NCBI GenBank assembly: GCA_965246855.1
Contig: CBDFFP010000002.1
Location: 434,001-498,000, forward strand
Reading direction: 5' to 3'
Source: UBA1952 sp965246855
GTDB lineage: Bacteria; Bacteroidota; Bacteroidia; Chitinophagales; Chitinophagaceae
DNA: 64,000 nt
Below the pieces are notes generated by a model. It ran no database searches and had not been told where the DNA came from. It saw nothing but the letters and a program-made list of their open reading frames with translations. Numbering within the stretch: position 1 is the first letter of the stretch; the number at the start of each line of letters is the position of its first letter. Positions 40,941 to 49,689 of this stretch are shown here, piece by piece. A program made the position numbers and the translations under genes.

Positions 40941-41038
40941 GGCACCCTTCAGTTGTGTAGGAACCCGCCACCAGCGGGGCGCACTTTTGAGAATCCATTT
41001 CTTTTCACAGGCTGCGTAATCCCCGCTTACCTTGCCGC

Positions 41039-41791
41039 GTGAAAATCTTCTTTCTGTCCCTCTTTCTCGCTTTTATGAGCACTTCCGTTTCTGCCCAAAA
41101 TCCAAGTCCTGTTTCCTACGCTGACGGCCCGCAAAAGCTCACCGGAATGGTGACGTCTAACGCCGGGAAAAAGCTGCCGGGCGTGTTGATTCTCCCCGCA
41201 TGGAAAGGCATTGACGACGAAGCGAAAGACGCGGCGCGTCTGCTGGAAAAGGCAGGTTACGTGGCCTTTATCGCCGACATTTACGGCGACGGAAATATCC
41301 CCAAAGACAACAGCGAAGCGGCGCAGATTGCAGGCCGTTTTAAAGGCGATTTCGCCTTGTATCAAAAGCGGATTTCGCTGGCGCTGGAGGCACTGAAAAA
41401 GAGCGGCGCGGTGGCGGATAAAATTGCGGTCATTGGATTCTGTTTTGGCGGAGCGGGTGCGCTGGAAGCAGCACGGGCACAGATGCCGGTGCGCGGTGTG
41501 GTCTCCATTCACGGCGGACTGGCGAAGGACGCGGCACGGCCCAACGGTGCTATTTCCGCAAAGGTTTTGGTGGAACACCCGGCGGAAGACAAGACCGTTG
41601 CGCCAGAGCATTTACAAGGGCTGATGCGCGAGTTGAACGAAGGCAAAGCGGACTGGCAGCTGATTACCTACGCGCACTGCGGCCACACTTTTACCAATCC
41701 GCAATCGCCGGAATACAACGCCTTGATGGCGAAGCGGGCGTGGAGCCACACGATGTTGTTTTTGCAGGAATTGCTGGGAGAAGGGAAGTAG
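41039..41791 (+). CDS. exported dienelactone hydrolase family protein
   Basis: A 250-residue alpha/beta hydrolase with a signal peptide (VKIFFLSLFLAFMSTSVSAQ, GTG start). The dienelactone hydrolase pattern is seen: LPGVLILPAWKGIDDEAKDA, GYVAFIADIYGDG, nucleophile elbow GFCFGG (Cys), an acidic residue in HPAEDKT and the catalytic His in CGHTFTNP. The family hydrolyses lactones and esters, and the substrate here is unknown. A weak TACCTTGC -7-like box precedes it. It is convergent with a Uma2 gene 2 bases away. Confidence 0.85.
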   Translation: MKIFFLSLFLAFMSTSVSAQNPSPVSYADGPQKLTGMVTSNAGKKLPGVLILPAWKGIDDEAKDAARLLEKAGYVAFIADIYGDGNIPKDNSEAAQIAGRFKGDFALYQKRISLALEALKKSGAVADKIAVIGFCFGGAGALEAARAQMPVRGVVSIHGGLAKDAARPNGAISAKVLVEHPAEDKTVAPEHLQGLMRELNEGKADWQLITYAHCGHTFTNPQSPEYNALMAKRAWSHTMLFLQELLGEGK

Positions 41792-41793
41792 AT

Positions 41794-42435
41794 TTAAATC
41801 CGCACCACGCGCGCTTCGTAAGCCGCTTCTTCGCTTAAGTCGTCGGCGATGAATACGGCGAAAATTTCCTCCAGATTTAACCGACAATCGGGGAAAACAG
41901 AGGAAGGAATTTCTTCGTCGTAGCTGTAGATTTTCCGAAACTGATACGCGCCGTTTTGAAGATCAAAAACGGTGGTCAGGTAGTGGCTGCAGTCCACCAA
42001 CCAATATTCCCGTACGCTTGCCTCGGCATACAAAGTCATTTTCGTTCGCGCTTCTTTTCGCGCATTTCCGGGTGCCAGAATTTCTATAATCCAGTCGGGC
42101 GCGCCAAAAGCGCCTCTTTCGTTCAACTTTCCGGGGTCGGCGATAACGCAGATATCCGGCTGCACGACGGTGTGGGATTCTTCCGGCGTAGCTGCGCCAA
42201 ACGGCAATACCACGTCAAAAGGCGCGCGGTAAGCAGTAGCTCCGCCAGACTGCTCAAAGAGATAAAGTTGGTGTAGCAGCTGCCCGGAAATCAACTGATG
42301 GCGCGTCGGCTCGCCAAAGCCCTTACGTGCAACCCAGCCATAAAGCAACTCCACACGGTCTTTGAAATGCCACGTCAGGTAGTCGGCATAGGTGTATTGC
42401 CGGGAAAGGTCAAGTTGGTTGAAGTCGGTTATCAT
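41794..42435 (-). CDS. Uma2 family endonuclease-like protein
   Basis: A 213-residue PD-(D/E)XK-fold protein of the Uma2 (DUF820) group, common in cyanobacteria and Bacteroidota. Core features are VVQPDICVIADPGKLNERGA, the catalytic-like GAPDWIIEILAPGNARKEAR, and MTLYAEASVREYWLVD. The residues that would bind metal (D, E and K/R in the order PD...E-x-L..) are present, so it may cut DNA, but no target is known for the group. It ends 2 bases from the convergent hydrolase gene. Confidence 0.88.
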   Translation of the reverse strand: MITDFNQLDLSRQYTYADYLTWHFKDRVELLYGWVARKGFGEPTRHQLISGQLLHQLYLFEQSGGATAYRAPFDVVLPFGAATPEESHTVVQPDICVIADPGKLNERGAFGAPDWIIEILAPGNARKEARTKMTLYAEASVREYWLVDCSHYLTTVFDLQNGAYQFRKIYSYDEEIPSSVFPDCRLNLEEIFAVFIADDLSEEAAYEARVVRI

Positions 42436-42471
42436 AACTCTTTAAAAATACGGCCTGCCATTTTCCTAAGC

Positions 42472-42501
42472 ACAAAAAAGCCCCGCATCACTGCGAAGCT
42501 T
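42472..42501 (-). terminator. Rho-independent terminator of the tRNA-His gene
   Basis: On the minus strand, stem AAGCTTCGCA with TGCGGGGCTT (including G-U pairs) and a 4-base loop is followed by TTTTTTGTG. It starts 9 bases after the tRNA 3' end. Confidence 0.8.
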
Positions 42502-42509
42502 TCTTCTTG

Positions 42510-42584
42510 GGAGGCATATGGGTTTCGAACCCACGACCTTCGGAATCACAATCCGACGCTCTAACCAACTGAGCTAATGCCTCC
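42510..42584 (-). tRNA. tRNA-His (GTG anticodon)
   Basis: Read on the minus strand the cloverleaf is complete. The acceptor stem is GAGGCAT with ATGCCTC, the D-arm is AGCTCAGTTGGTTAGAGC, the anticodon loop is TTGTGAT (GTG), and the T-arm is GTGGGTTCGAAACCC. A G at position -1 faces C73, the histidine identity pair. The 3' CCA is not encoded. Confidence 0.95.
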
Positions 42585-42663
42585 GTAATGATTGTTTTCC
42601 TCGTAAAAGGGAGCGCAAAAGTAAGGGCTTTTCCTTAAAAAAGAATTCCCGGCCCAGAATCTT

Positions 42664-43866
42664 TTACAGCCCCAAGCCATTCTCCCGCGCCAGGCTGCAC
42701 CACTCGCAATGCTCCCGCCCGCAGCCGGTTTGGAACTGCCCGCTCTGGATTTTTTTCCATGCTTCTTTTACCTGTCCGCGCACCATGTGGCCGTCCTCTT
42801 CGGTAAGCGGAAATTCCTCGCGCACATTCTTCCCTACTTCTCTTTCCAGAAACTCCACCGCGCCGGTTTTTACCAGCCCGTGCTGGCCCGTTTCGGCTTC
42901 TACCAGAATCTTGTAGAACACCATTTGCCGCCAATAATCGCCGCCCAGAATATTCTCCTCTGAAGGTCGCCCGGCTTTGCGAAACGCGCTTTCCGGATTG
43001 CCGGTTTTATAGTCCACCACTTTTGCGCCATCGGGGTAAAATTCCAGCTTGTCGATGCGCCCGGTAAGCGGAATTTTCCGATCAAGGAGTACGCGCGGCA
43101 CGCTGTATTCAATCGCTGCATTGGTATGAACCAGCGGAATCATCTCCGCATAATAGCGTCTCAAAATCGCCTTTCCACGCGCGTCGTAGCCCGTATAGAT
43201 TTCTCCGCTCATTGCCGCTTTGGAGGGAACCATTTCTTCCTCAAAAACAAGGAGAATTTCGTCTTCCGAAGGCCAGTTCCCCGTCTCTTTTCTCTGGATA
43301 AGAGCTTTTTCCAAAACCGTGTGCATCACCTTGCCAAACGTAAACTGCACCGGCTCGCCGCTCACCACTTTCAGGATGTTTTCGTAGTAAAACTGCAACG
43401 GGCAGCGCAGAAATTTATTCAGCGTACTGACGCTTAACGACATCTGCCGCAGAAAGTTTTTAAAGTACTTTTCGTCGGGCAGTGCAATCGTCACCGGACC
43501 GGAGTGCGGGTTCTGCACCTCGCGGGTGCGCAACGCGGCCAGCGGTAATTTTTCTGGAATAATTTCTTCGCCTTTCCGGGTTTTTCCCGTCCACTCCTGA
43601 AGCAAATTGGCAGTCAGCATCAGATTTTCCACGCGCGAAAGGCCAAGCGAATACAGCAGCAGCGGATTCTCCAGCAGACTCAACAGCGGAATAGATTCCA
43701 CGCCTTTGCGACCTGCCGCGCTGCGCCGGTGCAAGAGTAACAACGCAATATCCACCGGGTCGTTGCCAAAATCGGGATGCAGCAGGAGGGTGAAAAGGAG
43801 CGGCTCGCCGGAATAAGGCTGCGCCGCTTCACGCCGTAGATAGGGTTGCAGCAGGGAGGAAAGCAT
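42664..43866 (-). CDS. PD-(D/E)XK nuclease domain protein, probably a truncated helicase-nuclease
   Basis: A 400-residue protein. Its C-terminal two thirds (about 150-400) form a RecB/AddB-like nuclease: MSLSVSTLNKFLRCPLQFYY, then TFGKVMHTVLEKALI, then IDKLEFYPDGAKVVDYKTGN with the catalytic D-x-K, and an end with three cysteines (CGREHCEWC) that may complete an Fe-S cluster with the earlier Cys in FLRCPLQFYY. In related species such a domain forms the end of a UvrD-like DNA helicase-nuclease of about 1000 residues. Here no helicase motifs precede it, and the upstream 300 bases hold only repeats. It is therefore either a stand-alone nuclease or a 5'-deleted gene. Confidence 0.7.
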   Translation of the reverse strand: MLSSLLQPYLRREAAQPYSGEPLLFTLLLHPDFGNDPVDIALLLLHRRSAAGRKGVESIPLLSLLENPLLLYSLGLSRVENLMLTANLLQEWTGKTRKGEEIIPEKLPLAALRTREVQNPHSGPVTIALPDEKYFKNFLRQMSLSVSTLNKFLRCPLQFYYENILKVVSGEPVQFTFGKVMHTVLEKALIQRKETGNWPSEDEILLVFEEEMVPSKAAMSGEIYTGYDARGKAILRRYYAEMIPLVHTNAAIEYSVPRVLLDRKIPLTGRIDKLEFYPDGAKVVDYKTGNPESAFRKAGRPSEENILGGDYWRQMVFYKILVEAETGQHGLVKTGAVEFLEREVGKNVREEFPLTEEDGHMVRGQVKEAWKKIQSGQFQTGCGREHCEWCSLARENGLGL

Positions 43867-43899
43867 TTCTAATGAACAATGAGTAATGAACAAGGAATG
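43867..43899. repeat. AATGAACAATGAGTAATG-type short repeat
   Basis: AATGAACAATGAGTAATGAA lies next to the start of the nuclease gene on the opposite strand. It is the same short element as at 33820, 45230 and 57783. The remainder of the gap 43900-44217 holds the palindrome at 44023-44077 and no other feature. Confidence 0.65.
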
Positions 43900-44022
43900 A
43901 TAGGGAAGGAAGTTCAAATGGTGTACAAACCATACCCGCGTTGTTTAGCCAGAATGACAGAGAGAATTTTAGCCCTGTATGGGCGGCGGTTTGGCAGTCA
44001 TTTGTTTGAAATATAGAAGATA

Positions 44023-44077
44023 AAGTCCCGTAGGGACGCAGGTTTGGTCTCACCGAACCTGCGTCCCTACGGGACTT
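44023..44077. repeat. long palindrome AAGTCCCGTAGGGACGCAGG type, copy 1
   Basis: Arms of 26 bases, complementary with one mismatch: AAGTCCCGTAGGGACGCAGG-TTTGGT against ACCGAA-CCTGCGTCCCTACGGGACTT, with a 3-base spacer. A near-identical copy is at 52329-52381. It would fold into a very stable hairpin in DNA or RNA. Confidence 0.85.
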
Positions 44078-44217
44078 CTTCCTTAAGAGAACAATTCTTT
44101 TTCTACCAAATCTGCACCCCTGTGGGGTTGCAAATACGTCTTCTGCAAATACTCAAGCACTGCTTGAATTGGGATGACACATAAGAAATTTAAACCCAAA
44201 ATATCCGGTTTCCTACG

Positions 44218-45135
44218 TTATCTTCCTCCCGCCGCTGCGCCAAAAACCCGTTGCAAAATGCTGCTCACGCGCGCCGCAGGGTTGGTGCGGATTTTCCCTT
44301 CTTCATCTGCAATTTTAAGGAAAAGACCGCTTAGTGCACGCTCCGTGACGTAGCCGGAAAGGTCGGGATTTACCGGGGTCATCGTTGTCGGCAGCGCGTT
44401 ATAAGTGTTAAAAACCCTTCCCCATAACGCCGTCGCGTTCACCTTATCCAGCGACGAAGAAATTACCGGGCGGAAAGCGTTGGTGAGAGCCAGCGTGGTT
44501 TTCATTTTGAGGTATTGCGTCGCCGCGTCGCGCCCGCCTTGCAGGATGTTCAGCCCGTCCTGAATGGACATGGACGTAATGGCGTTCACGAAAATCGGAA
44601 CCGCTTTTTTAGATGCGTCTTCTGCCGCGCGGTTCATGGAAAGCACGGCCTTGTCCACTACCTTGCCCATGCCGATATTGCGCAGTGTGCGCTCTACTTT
44701 TTGTGCTTCGGGCGGAAGAAGAATTTTCACCAGTGCATCGCCGAAAAAGCCGTTGGCCGCCGACAGCCGGTTAGACGCATTTTGCGCGCCCACCGTCAGC
44801 GCCTCGCGCAGGCCACGGGCAATGTCACCGGAGCTTAAGGAGTTCAATCCACTGTTGCCGGTTGCGCCGCCAAGAATGCCGCCAAGCGTGCTGTTCCCGA
44901 AAATACTACCGCCGTTATTGGTGCCGGAAGGGGTGTTTCTGCCGTTGGTATTTCCTCCTTGCGAAGGCGTCTGCTGGCTTCCGTTATTCGTCCGGTTGGA
45001 GTCGCCGAGGATGCCGTCCAGCACGTTGATAATCTGACCGAAAGTGCTGTTGCCTTGTTGGGTATTTCCCGACTGTGCTAATGCGGGAAAAGCAAGCGCG
45101 GTACAGAAAGTGGCGGAGAAAAGGGTCTTTTTCAT
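44218..45135 (-). CDS. DUF4197 family exported protein
   Basis: A 305-residue protein with a signal peptide (MKKTLFSATFCTALAFPALA) and a long Asn/Gly/Ser/Gln-rich disordered region (about 20-110; GNTNGRNTPSGTNNGGSIFG). An all-helical DUF4197 domain follows (IARGLREALTVGAQNASNRL, LPPEAQKVERTLRNIGMGKV, IFVNAITSMSIQDGLNILQG). The family is found in the periplasm of many Gram-negative bacteria, with unknown role. The start at MKKTLF (45135) was chosen because it gives a clean signal peptide. Confidence 0.85.
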   Translation of the reverse strand: MKKTLFSATFCTALAFPALAQSGNTQQGNSTFGQIINVLDGILGDSNRTNNGSQQTPSQGGNTNGRNTPSGTNNGGSIFGNSTLGGILGGATGNSGLNSLSSGDIARGLREALTVGAQNASNRLSAANGFFGDALVKILLPPEAQKVERTLRNIGMGKVVDKAVLSMNRAAEDASKKAVPIFVNAITSMSIQDGLNILQGGRDAATQYLKMKTTLALTNAFRPVISSSLDKVNATALWGRVFNTYNALPTTMTPVNPDLSGYVTERALSGLFLKIADEEGKIRTNPAARVSSILQRVFGAAAGGR

Positions 45136-45231
45136 GGAGCGGTTTGAGACGGGTGTCAGGAAGGAATGTTTAAAGGATATTTTTTGAAAAACATGAGCGG
45201 CACGCCCGCGCCAGCCATAAAGCAATCCTCA

Positions 45232-47022
45232 TTACTCATTGTTCATTGGCTTCCCCGTCTGGTGTTGCCACAAAGCAGCATAACGCCCGTTCTGAGCCAA
45301 CAGCACTGCGTGCGTGCCGTTTTCCACCACCGCGCCGTCGTCCAGCACCAGGATTTTGTCAAAATCCCAGCCCGCGTACAAGCGGTGCGTGATGACGATG
45401 ACCGTGGTGTTTTGCAAAGCGGTTTTCAGGTTGCCCAGAATGCGCTGTTCCGTCTGCGTGTCCACCGCCGAAAGGCTTTCATCCAACAACAAAACCGGCG
45501 CATTTTTGAGCAGCGCGCGGGCCAGCACCAGGCGCTGTTTTTGCCCGCCGGAAAGCATCACGCCGCGCTCGCCAATCAGGGTTTCATAGCCTTCTGGGAA
45601 TCCTTCTACATCTTTCGCTAAATCGGCCAGCCGGGCGGCTTCCAATACGTCTTCGTGCGTCGCTTCGTCGCGCCCAAATTTGATGTTGTTGTAGATGCTG
45701 TCGCTGAATAAATACGCCTCTTGCGGAGCATAGGCCATGTTGCGGCGCAGGTGGTGGAGGTCGTAGTTTTTAAGGGAAATACCGTCTAATTCCACCACGC
45801 CGTTTGCCGGGTCGTACATGCGCAGAAGCAGTTGCGCCAGCGTGCTTTTTCCACTGCCGGTTTTGCCGATGATACAGACTTTTTCACCCGGCGCAAGGTG
45901 GAGATTAAAATCCCGCAACGCCACAATTCCGGTGTGCGGATAAACAAAGCGCACGTCCCGAAAATCCACTTCGCCGCGCACCATTGGCGTTTGCAGAACG
46001 GCGGGATTTTGAATGGCCGGCACGGTGTGCAAAAACTCATTGATGCGCGTCTGCGATACGGCGGCCCGCTGAATCATAGACGCCACCCAGCCGAGCGACG
46101 AAATGGGAAACATCAGGAGGTTGAGGTAAATCACGAACTCGGCGATATTTCCCGGTGACGCGCCGCCGTGGATAGACAAATAGCCGCCCGCAACGATGGT
46201 AAGCAACAAGCTGAGACCTACAAAAAAGGTCATCGACGGAAACCAAACGCTTTCCGTCAGCGAGAGATTGACGGCGCTTTGGCGGTAATCCTCGGCTGTT
46301 TTGCGGAAGAAGGAAAGCATCGCATTTTCCTGTACAAATGATTTAATCACGCGGATGCCACTGTAGGATTCCTGCGCCGTAGTGGTAAGGCCGGAAAGCT
46401 GCGACTGAATTTTCTCGCTTTTCCGGGCCACGATTTTGTTTACGAAATAGATAGCGAGCGCCAGCAATGGCAAGGGCGCAACCACAAGCAGCGTCAGTTT
46501 TCCATCCACGCGGCTCATGCCCCAAAAGCACAAAACCGTCAGCACCAGCATGTTCACGCTGTACATCAGGGCCGGGCCGGTGTACATCCGCACGCGGCTC
46601 ACGTCCTCGGAAATGCGGTTCATCAAATCGCCCGTGAAATGGGTTTTGAAGAAACCTGCGTCAAGCTGTTGGTAGTGTTTATAAATGGCCGCTTTCTGCG
46701 CGTATTCAATGTGGCGGCTCATCACAATCAGCGTTTGGCGCATCAGAAACATAAACACGCCGCGCAACAGCGCCAACCCCAAAAGCAGCAGCCCATTCCA
46801 CAGCACGAGCGAAAAAACATAGCTCTGCGCGGCGCTTTCCAGACCTGTATTTTTAAAGAAAGAAAAGCTCGCTGCTTCGCCCGTTACGCGGTCAATGACG
46901 GTGCGCACAATCACCGGAGGCAACACAGCAAAGACGTTGGAAATAGCTACGAAAAACAGCCCGGAAATCAGGTGCTTTTTATAGCGAAGGAGATAGGGAT
47001 TCAGCGCGGCAAGGCTCTTCAC
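45232..47022 (-). CDS. ABC exporter, fused permease and ATP-binding protein (MsbA-like)
   Basis: A 596-residue half-transporter. An N-terminal six-helix domain (about 1-320) precedes a nucleotide-binding domain with Walker A GKTGSGKST, the Q-loop in AYAPQEAYLFSDS, signature LSGGQKQR, Walker B VLLLDES with the catalytic Glu, and an H-loop His (VITHRLYAG). It should act as a dimer. MsbA-type members export lipids, drugs or peptides, and the substrate is unknown. The last four residues and the stop codon (MNNE, TAA) derive from an AATGAACAATGAGTAATG repeat, so the natural end of the protein has been altered. Confidence 0.9.
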   Translation of the reverse strand: MKSLAALNPYLLRYKKHLISGLFFVAISNVFAVLPPVIVRTVIDRVTGEAASFSFFKNTGLESAAQSYVFSLVLWNGLLLLGLALLRGVFMFLMRQTLIVMSRHIEYAQKAAIYKHYQQLDAGFFKTHFTGDLMNRISEDVSRVRMYTGPALMYSVNMLVLTVLCFWGMSRVDGKLTLLVVAPLPLLALAIYFVNKIVARKSEKIQSQLSGLTTTAQESYSGIRVIKSFVQENAMLSFFRKTAEDYRQSAVNLSLTESVWFPSMTFFVGLSLLLTIVAGGYLSIHGGASPGNIAEFVIYLNLLMFPISSLGWVASMIQRAAVSQTRINEFLHTVPAIQNPAVLQTPMVRGEVDFRDVRFVYPHTGIVALRDFNLHLAPGEKVCIIGKTGSGKSTLAQLLLRMYDPANGVVELDGISLKNYDLHHLRRNMAYAPQEAYLFSDSIYNNIKFGRDEATHEDVLEAARLADLAKDVEGFPEGYETLIGERGVMLSGGQKQRLVLARALLKNAPVLLLDESLSAVDTQTEQRILGNLKTALQNTTVIVITHRLYAGWDFDKILVLDDGAVVENGTHAVLLAQNGRYAALWQHQTGKPMNNE

Positions 47023-47165
47023 AAGGAGGCAAATGTAGGGGCATATCTATGTGTCTGCCCGCTTGCTAATTCACAAAAGGGCGGCCACACAGGGTCGCCC
47101 CTACACGCGCAACAGATTAACATTCTCCCTTCCGTCGTTAGGGCGAAATTTGCACCTTCCATTTC

Positions 47166-47843
47166 ATGCGGATTCTCCCGATTCTTCTTTTGCTTTTGTT
47201 GCCAGTAGCGTTGCGCGCGCAGTCGGTAACGGGCACGGTGGTGGACAAGGAAACGGGCGCACCGCTGAAAGGTGTGCGCGTGGCGATGTCAAACGGAATT
47301 GCCTTGGACAGCACAGACGGACAAGGTCGTTTTACGGTTTCCGGCAAGGGCGGCGAGACCTTTCTTTTCACCGCGCCCGGCTATACGCAGCAACTTCGCA
47401 AAGCGCCCGATTATGTGGGAAATGTGCCGTGGCGGGTGCAAATGCAAAGCTTTTCTTTTTCGCTCGGCGAGGTGCGCGTAAAGCAGTTCCGGGAAGGCTA
47501 TCAGCGCGATTCTTTTGAGCGTTCCAAAACCTACGAGCGGACATTAGTTCGGGGAAAATCCGGCGCGATGAGTCCGGTTTCCATGCTGGCGGAAAAGCTC
47601 TTAAAAAAACAAAAACGCCTCTTTGCGTTCCAGAAAGAATTCCACCGGGCGGAAGACCAAAAATTTATTGACAGCCGCTACACGCCCGAACTGACGGCGG
47701 AAATGACCAAACTTTCCGGCGACACGCTGGCCCATTTCATGAACGAAAACCCGATGCCCTACGAATTCTCCCGTGCCGCTTCGGATTTGGAAATCAAAAT
47801 GTGGATAAAGGATGTGTACAAACAATGGATAATTAAGAATTGA
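47166..47843 (+). CDS. CarboxypepD_reg-like domain exported protein
   Basis: A 225-residue protein with signal peptide MRILPILLLLLLPVALRAQ. A beta-sandwich domain of the carboxypeptidase regulatory-like type follows (SVTGTVVDKETGAPLKGVRV, then DSTDGQGRFTVSGKGGETF and LFTAPGYTQQ). The C-terminal half is helical (KRLFAFQKEFHRAEDQKFID, then LTAEMTKLSGDTLAHFMNEN) and matches a Bacteroidota family with this two-part layout and unknown function. The end (WIIKN) and its TGA lie in an AATTAAGAATTGATAATTG repeat. Confidence 0.82.
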   Translation: MRILPILLLLLLPVALRAQSVTGTVVDKETGAPLKGVRVAMSNGIALDSTDGQGRFTVSGKGGETFLFTAPGYTQQLRKAPDYVGNVPWRVQMQSFSFSLGEVRVKQFREGYQRDSFERSKTYERTLVRGKSGAMSPVSMLAEKLLKKQKRLFAFQKEFHRAEDQKFIDSRYTPELTAEMTKLSGDTLAHFMNENPMPYEFSRAASDLEIKMWIKDVYKQWIIKN

Positions 47844-47895
47844 TAATTGACAATTGGAAAACTCACTAATTATCAGTTATCAATTATCAATTGCC
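47828..47895. repeat. AT-rich inverted dispersed repeat before the trigger factor gene
   Basis: AATTAAGAATTGATAATTGA and, inverted, TATCAATTATCAATTG. It overlaps the end of the CarboxypepD_reg-like gene and provides part of the -33 region of the next promoter. Confidence 0.75.
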
Positions 47896-47918
47896 AAGTG
47901 CCTCTTTCCCTACTTTTG
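47891..47918 (+). promoter_or_regulatory. candidate promoter of the trigger factor gene
   Basis: TACTTTTG at 47911-47918 fits the Bacteroidota -7 pattern TANNTTTG exactly. A TTG at 47891-47893 is 17 bases upstream. It ends about 38 bases ahead of the tig start. Confidence 0.5.
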
Positions 47919-47955
47919 CGCTCCTTTTACCACAGGTTTCACCACAAGACTCTTT

Positions 47956-49315
47956 ATGGCCCAAGTATCCCGCAGCACGATTGCGCCTCTGCACGACAAG
48001 ATTTCCGTTAAAATTTCTAAGGAAGATTACCTGCCCGCCTTTGAAAAAACGCTGAAGCAGCAAGCCAAAAACGCCAATATTCCCGGCTTCCGCAAAGGCC
48101 ATGTGCCGGCGGCTATGGTGAAGAAAAATGTATGGCCCGACCATTTACCAGGATGAGGTTCTGCGCGTAGCAAGCCAGGAACTGGAGAATTATATGCGCG
48201 CCGAAAAACTTCGGGTTTTTGCACAACCCATGGCTCTGCCGCCCGAAACGCAGCAAACGATTGACATGACCAACCCTGGCGAATTCACCTTTGATTTTGA
48301 AGTGGGATTGAAACCGGAAATTCAGGTGAACGCGCTGAAAAACGGCAACGTGCTGACTCGCTACAAAGTACCGGTAACGGAAGAAATGATTGACGACGAG
48401 CTGAAGCGTATGACACAACGCTTTGGCAAGATGGAAGACCTGGAAACGCTGGAAACCGAAGAAGACGTGGTATTTTTTGACAACGACGTAGCCGACCAGA
48501 ACGGCAGCAAAGACCGCTCCGTATTGGTGAGCCGTCTGCCCGAGGCTCTGCGCAAAAAATTGATTGGCGGAAAAGCAGGCGACGAAGTTTCCGTAGATAT
48601 CGCAGGCGATTTTAAGGAGGACAACGAGCGCCGCGCTTTTGCACGGGAAATTCTAAACACCGAAGACCTCGCAGGAACGCACATCGCGAAAATTGCAAAA
48701 GCAGGCCGCATCAACGCCGCGCCGATTGACGAGAACCTGTTTGCGCAGGTGTATCCGAAAGACACGCCCGCCGACGGCACGGCCTTCCGCAACAAAGTGC
48801 GCGAAGACCTGCAACGTGAATACGACCGCATTGCGGGCGAGCGCATGGATAACGAGATTTTTGAAACGCTGGTACACACCACGCCGATAGAGCTTCCGCG
48901 CGACTTCCTCAAACGCTGGATGCAACAAGGCGGAACGGAAGACAAACCGAAAAGCCTGGAGCAAGTGGAAGCCGAATTCCCGCAGTTTGAACACCAACTC
49001 CGCTGGTCGCTCATTTCCGACAAACTCATTAGCGAGCATGGCGTGAACGTGGGCATTGAAGACATCCGCAACGACATTAAAGGCCGTGTGATGGGCTATT
49101 TTGGCGTGGAAGATCTGGAAGACGCGCCATGGATGGACAGCTACGTGAAGAGCATGGAAAAGGATGAAAAGATGATGAACGAAACTTACCAGAACCTGCT
49201 TTTTGCACGGCTGTTCCAAAAGTTGCGCGGCACGGTGGCGACGGAAGAAAAAGAAGTGAGCGAGAAGGAGTTTTTCGCGCTGCCAAGTCCGGGTGCGGCA
49301 CACCACCAGCATTGA
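47956..49315 (+). pseudogene. tig: trigger factor, split by a 1-base frameshift
   Basis: Ribosome-associated folding chaperone with peptidyl-prolyl isomerase activity. The N-terminal ribosome-binding part reads MAQVSRSTIAPLHDKISVKI to IPGFRKGHVPAAMVKK in one frame. From 48128 the following frame continues directly with MYGPTIYQDEVLRVASQELE. The junction is a run of five A (AAGAAAAATG). One A less would give a continuous 453-codon gene, the normal length. As sequenced, translation stops after VWPDHLPG. This is either a real mutation or a homopolymer error. The C-terminal part includes the substrate-binding arms and is otherwise intact. Confidence 0.85.
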
Positions 49316-49333
49316 GTTAAGGATTAGGCATTG

Positions 49334-49382
49334 AAAAGCGTTGGGCAGAAGGATTTTAAATCCCCTTTGCCCAACGCTTTTT
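49334..49382 (+). terminator. terminator after trigger factor
   Basis: Stem AAAAGCGTTGGGC with GCCCAACGCTTTTT around a 22-base loop, followed by T. It lies 19 bases after the tig stop codon. Confidence 0.8.
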
Positions 49383-49391
49383 CTTTGGCAT

Positions 49392-49520
49392 CTTTTGTCC
49401 ACGACTTACAAGTCGTGGCAATTGCTATTCGTCCCTTTCAGGGACGTGAATTTCTCGCATGAAAAAGAACCGGGAAAGGGTTCAATAGCAATTGCCACGG
49501 GTGAAACCCGTGGACAAAAG
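49392..49520. repeat. large compound palindromic element (REP-like)
   Basis: Ends CTTTTGTCCACG and CGTGGACAAAAG are inverted. Inside are AATTGCTATT/AATAGCAATT inverted blocks, two short CACGACTT/AAGTCGTG and CACGGGTG/CACCCGTG-type hairpins, and a central GTCCCTTTCAGGGAC hairpin. It resembles multi-hairpin dispersed elements of Bacteroidota. The gap 49521-49689 after it holds a direct repeat (AAGCTTTTCGCGCTTTCTAC and AAAGCTTTCTACTTTCTCC) and nothing else clear. Confidence 0.75.
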
Positions 49521-49689
49521 AAGCAGCGGCTTGTACATCTCTTCCGCTCGTAATAACCCGCGTTTTGCAAAAAGCTTTTCGCGCTTTCTACTTTCTCCTA
49601 AAAGCTTTCTACTTTCTCCCCGGCACAGTTTTTTATCCTTTCCTAAAGACATCCGTTCTCCTTAACCCCTCAACCCCCTTTTTCTCCCC

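Noticed and set aside
43829..44053. Open frame in the gap upstream of the nuclease gene
   Set aside because: It runs through the palindrome and short repeats, has no recognisable domain and no start context.
48121..48130. Programmed frameshift in trigger factor
   Set aside because: The shift needed is +1 (or -2), the site AAG-AAA-AAT is not a known +1 site, no stimulatory structure is evident, and tig is not known to use recoding.
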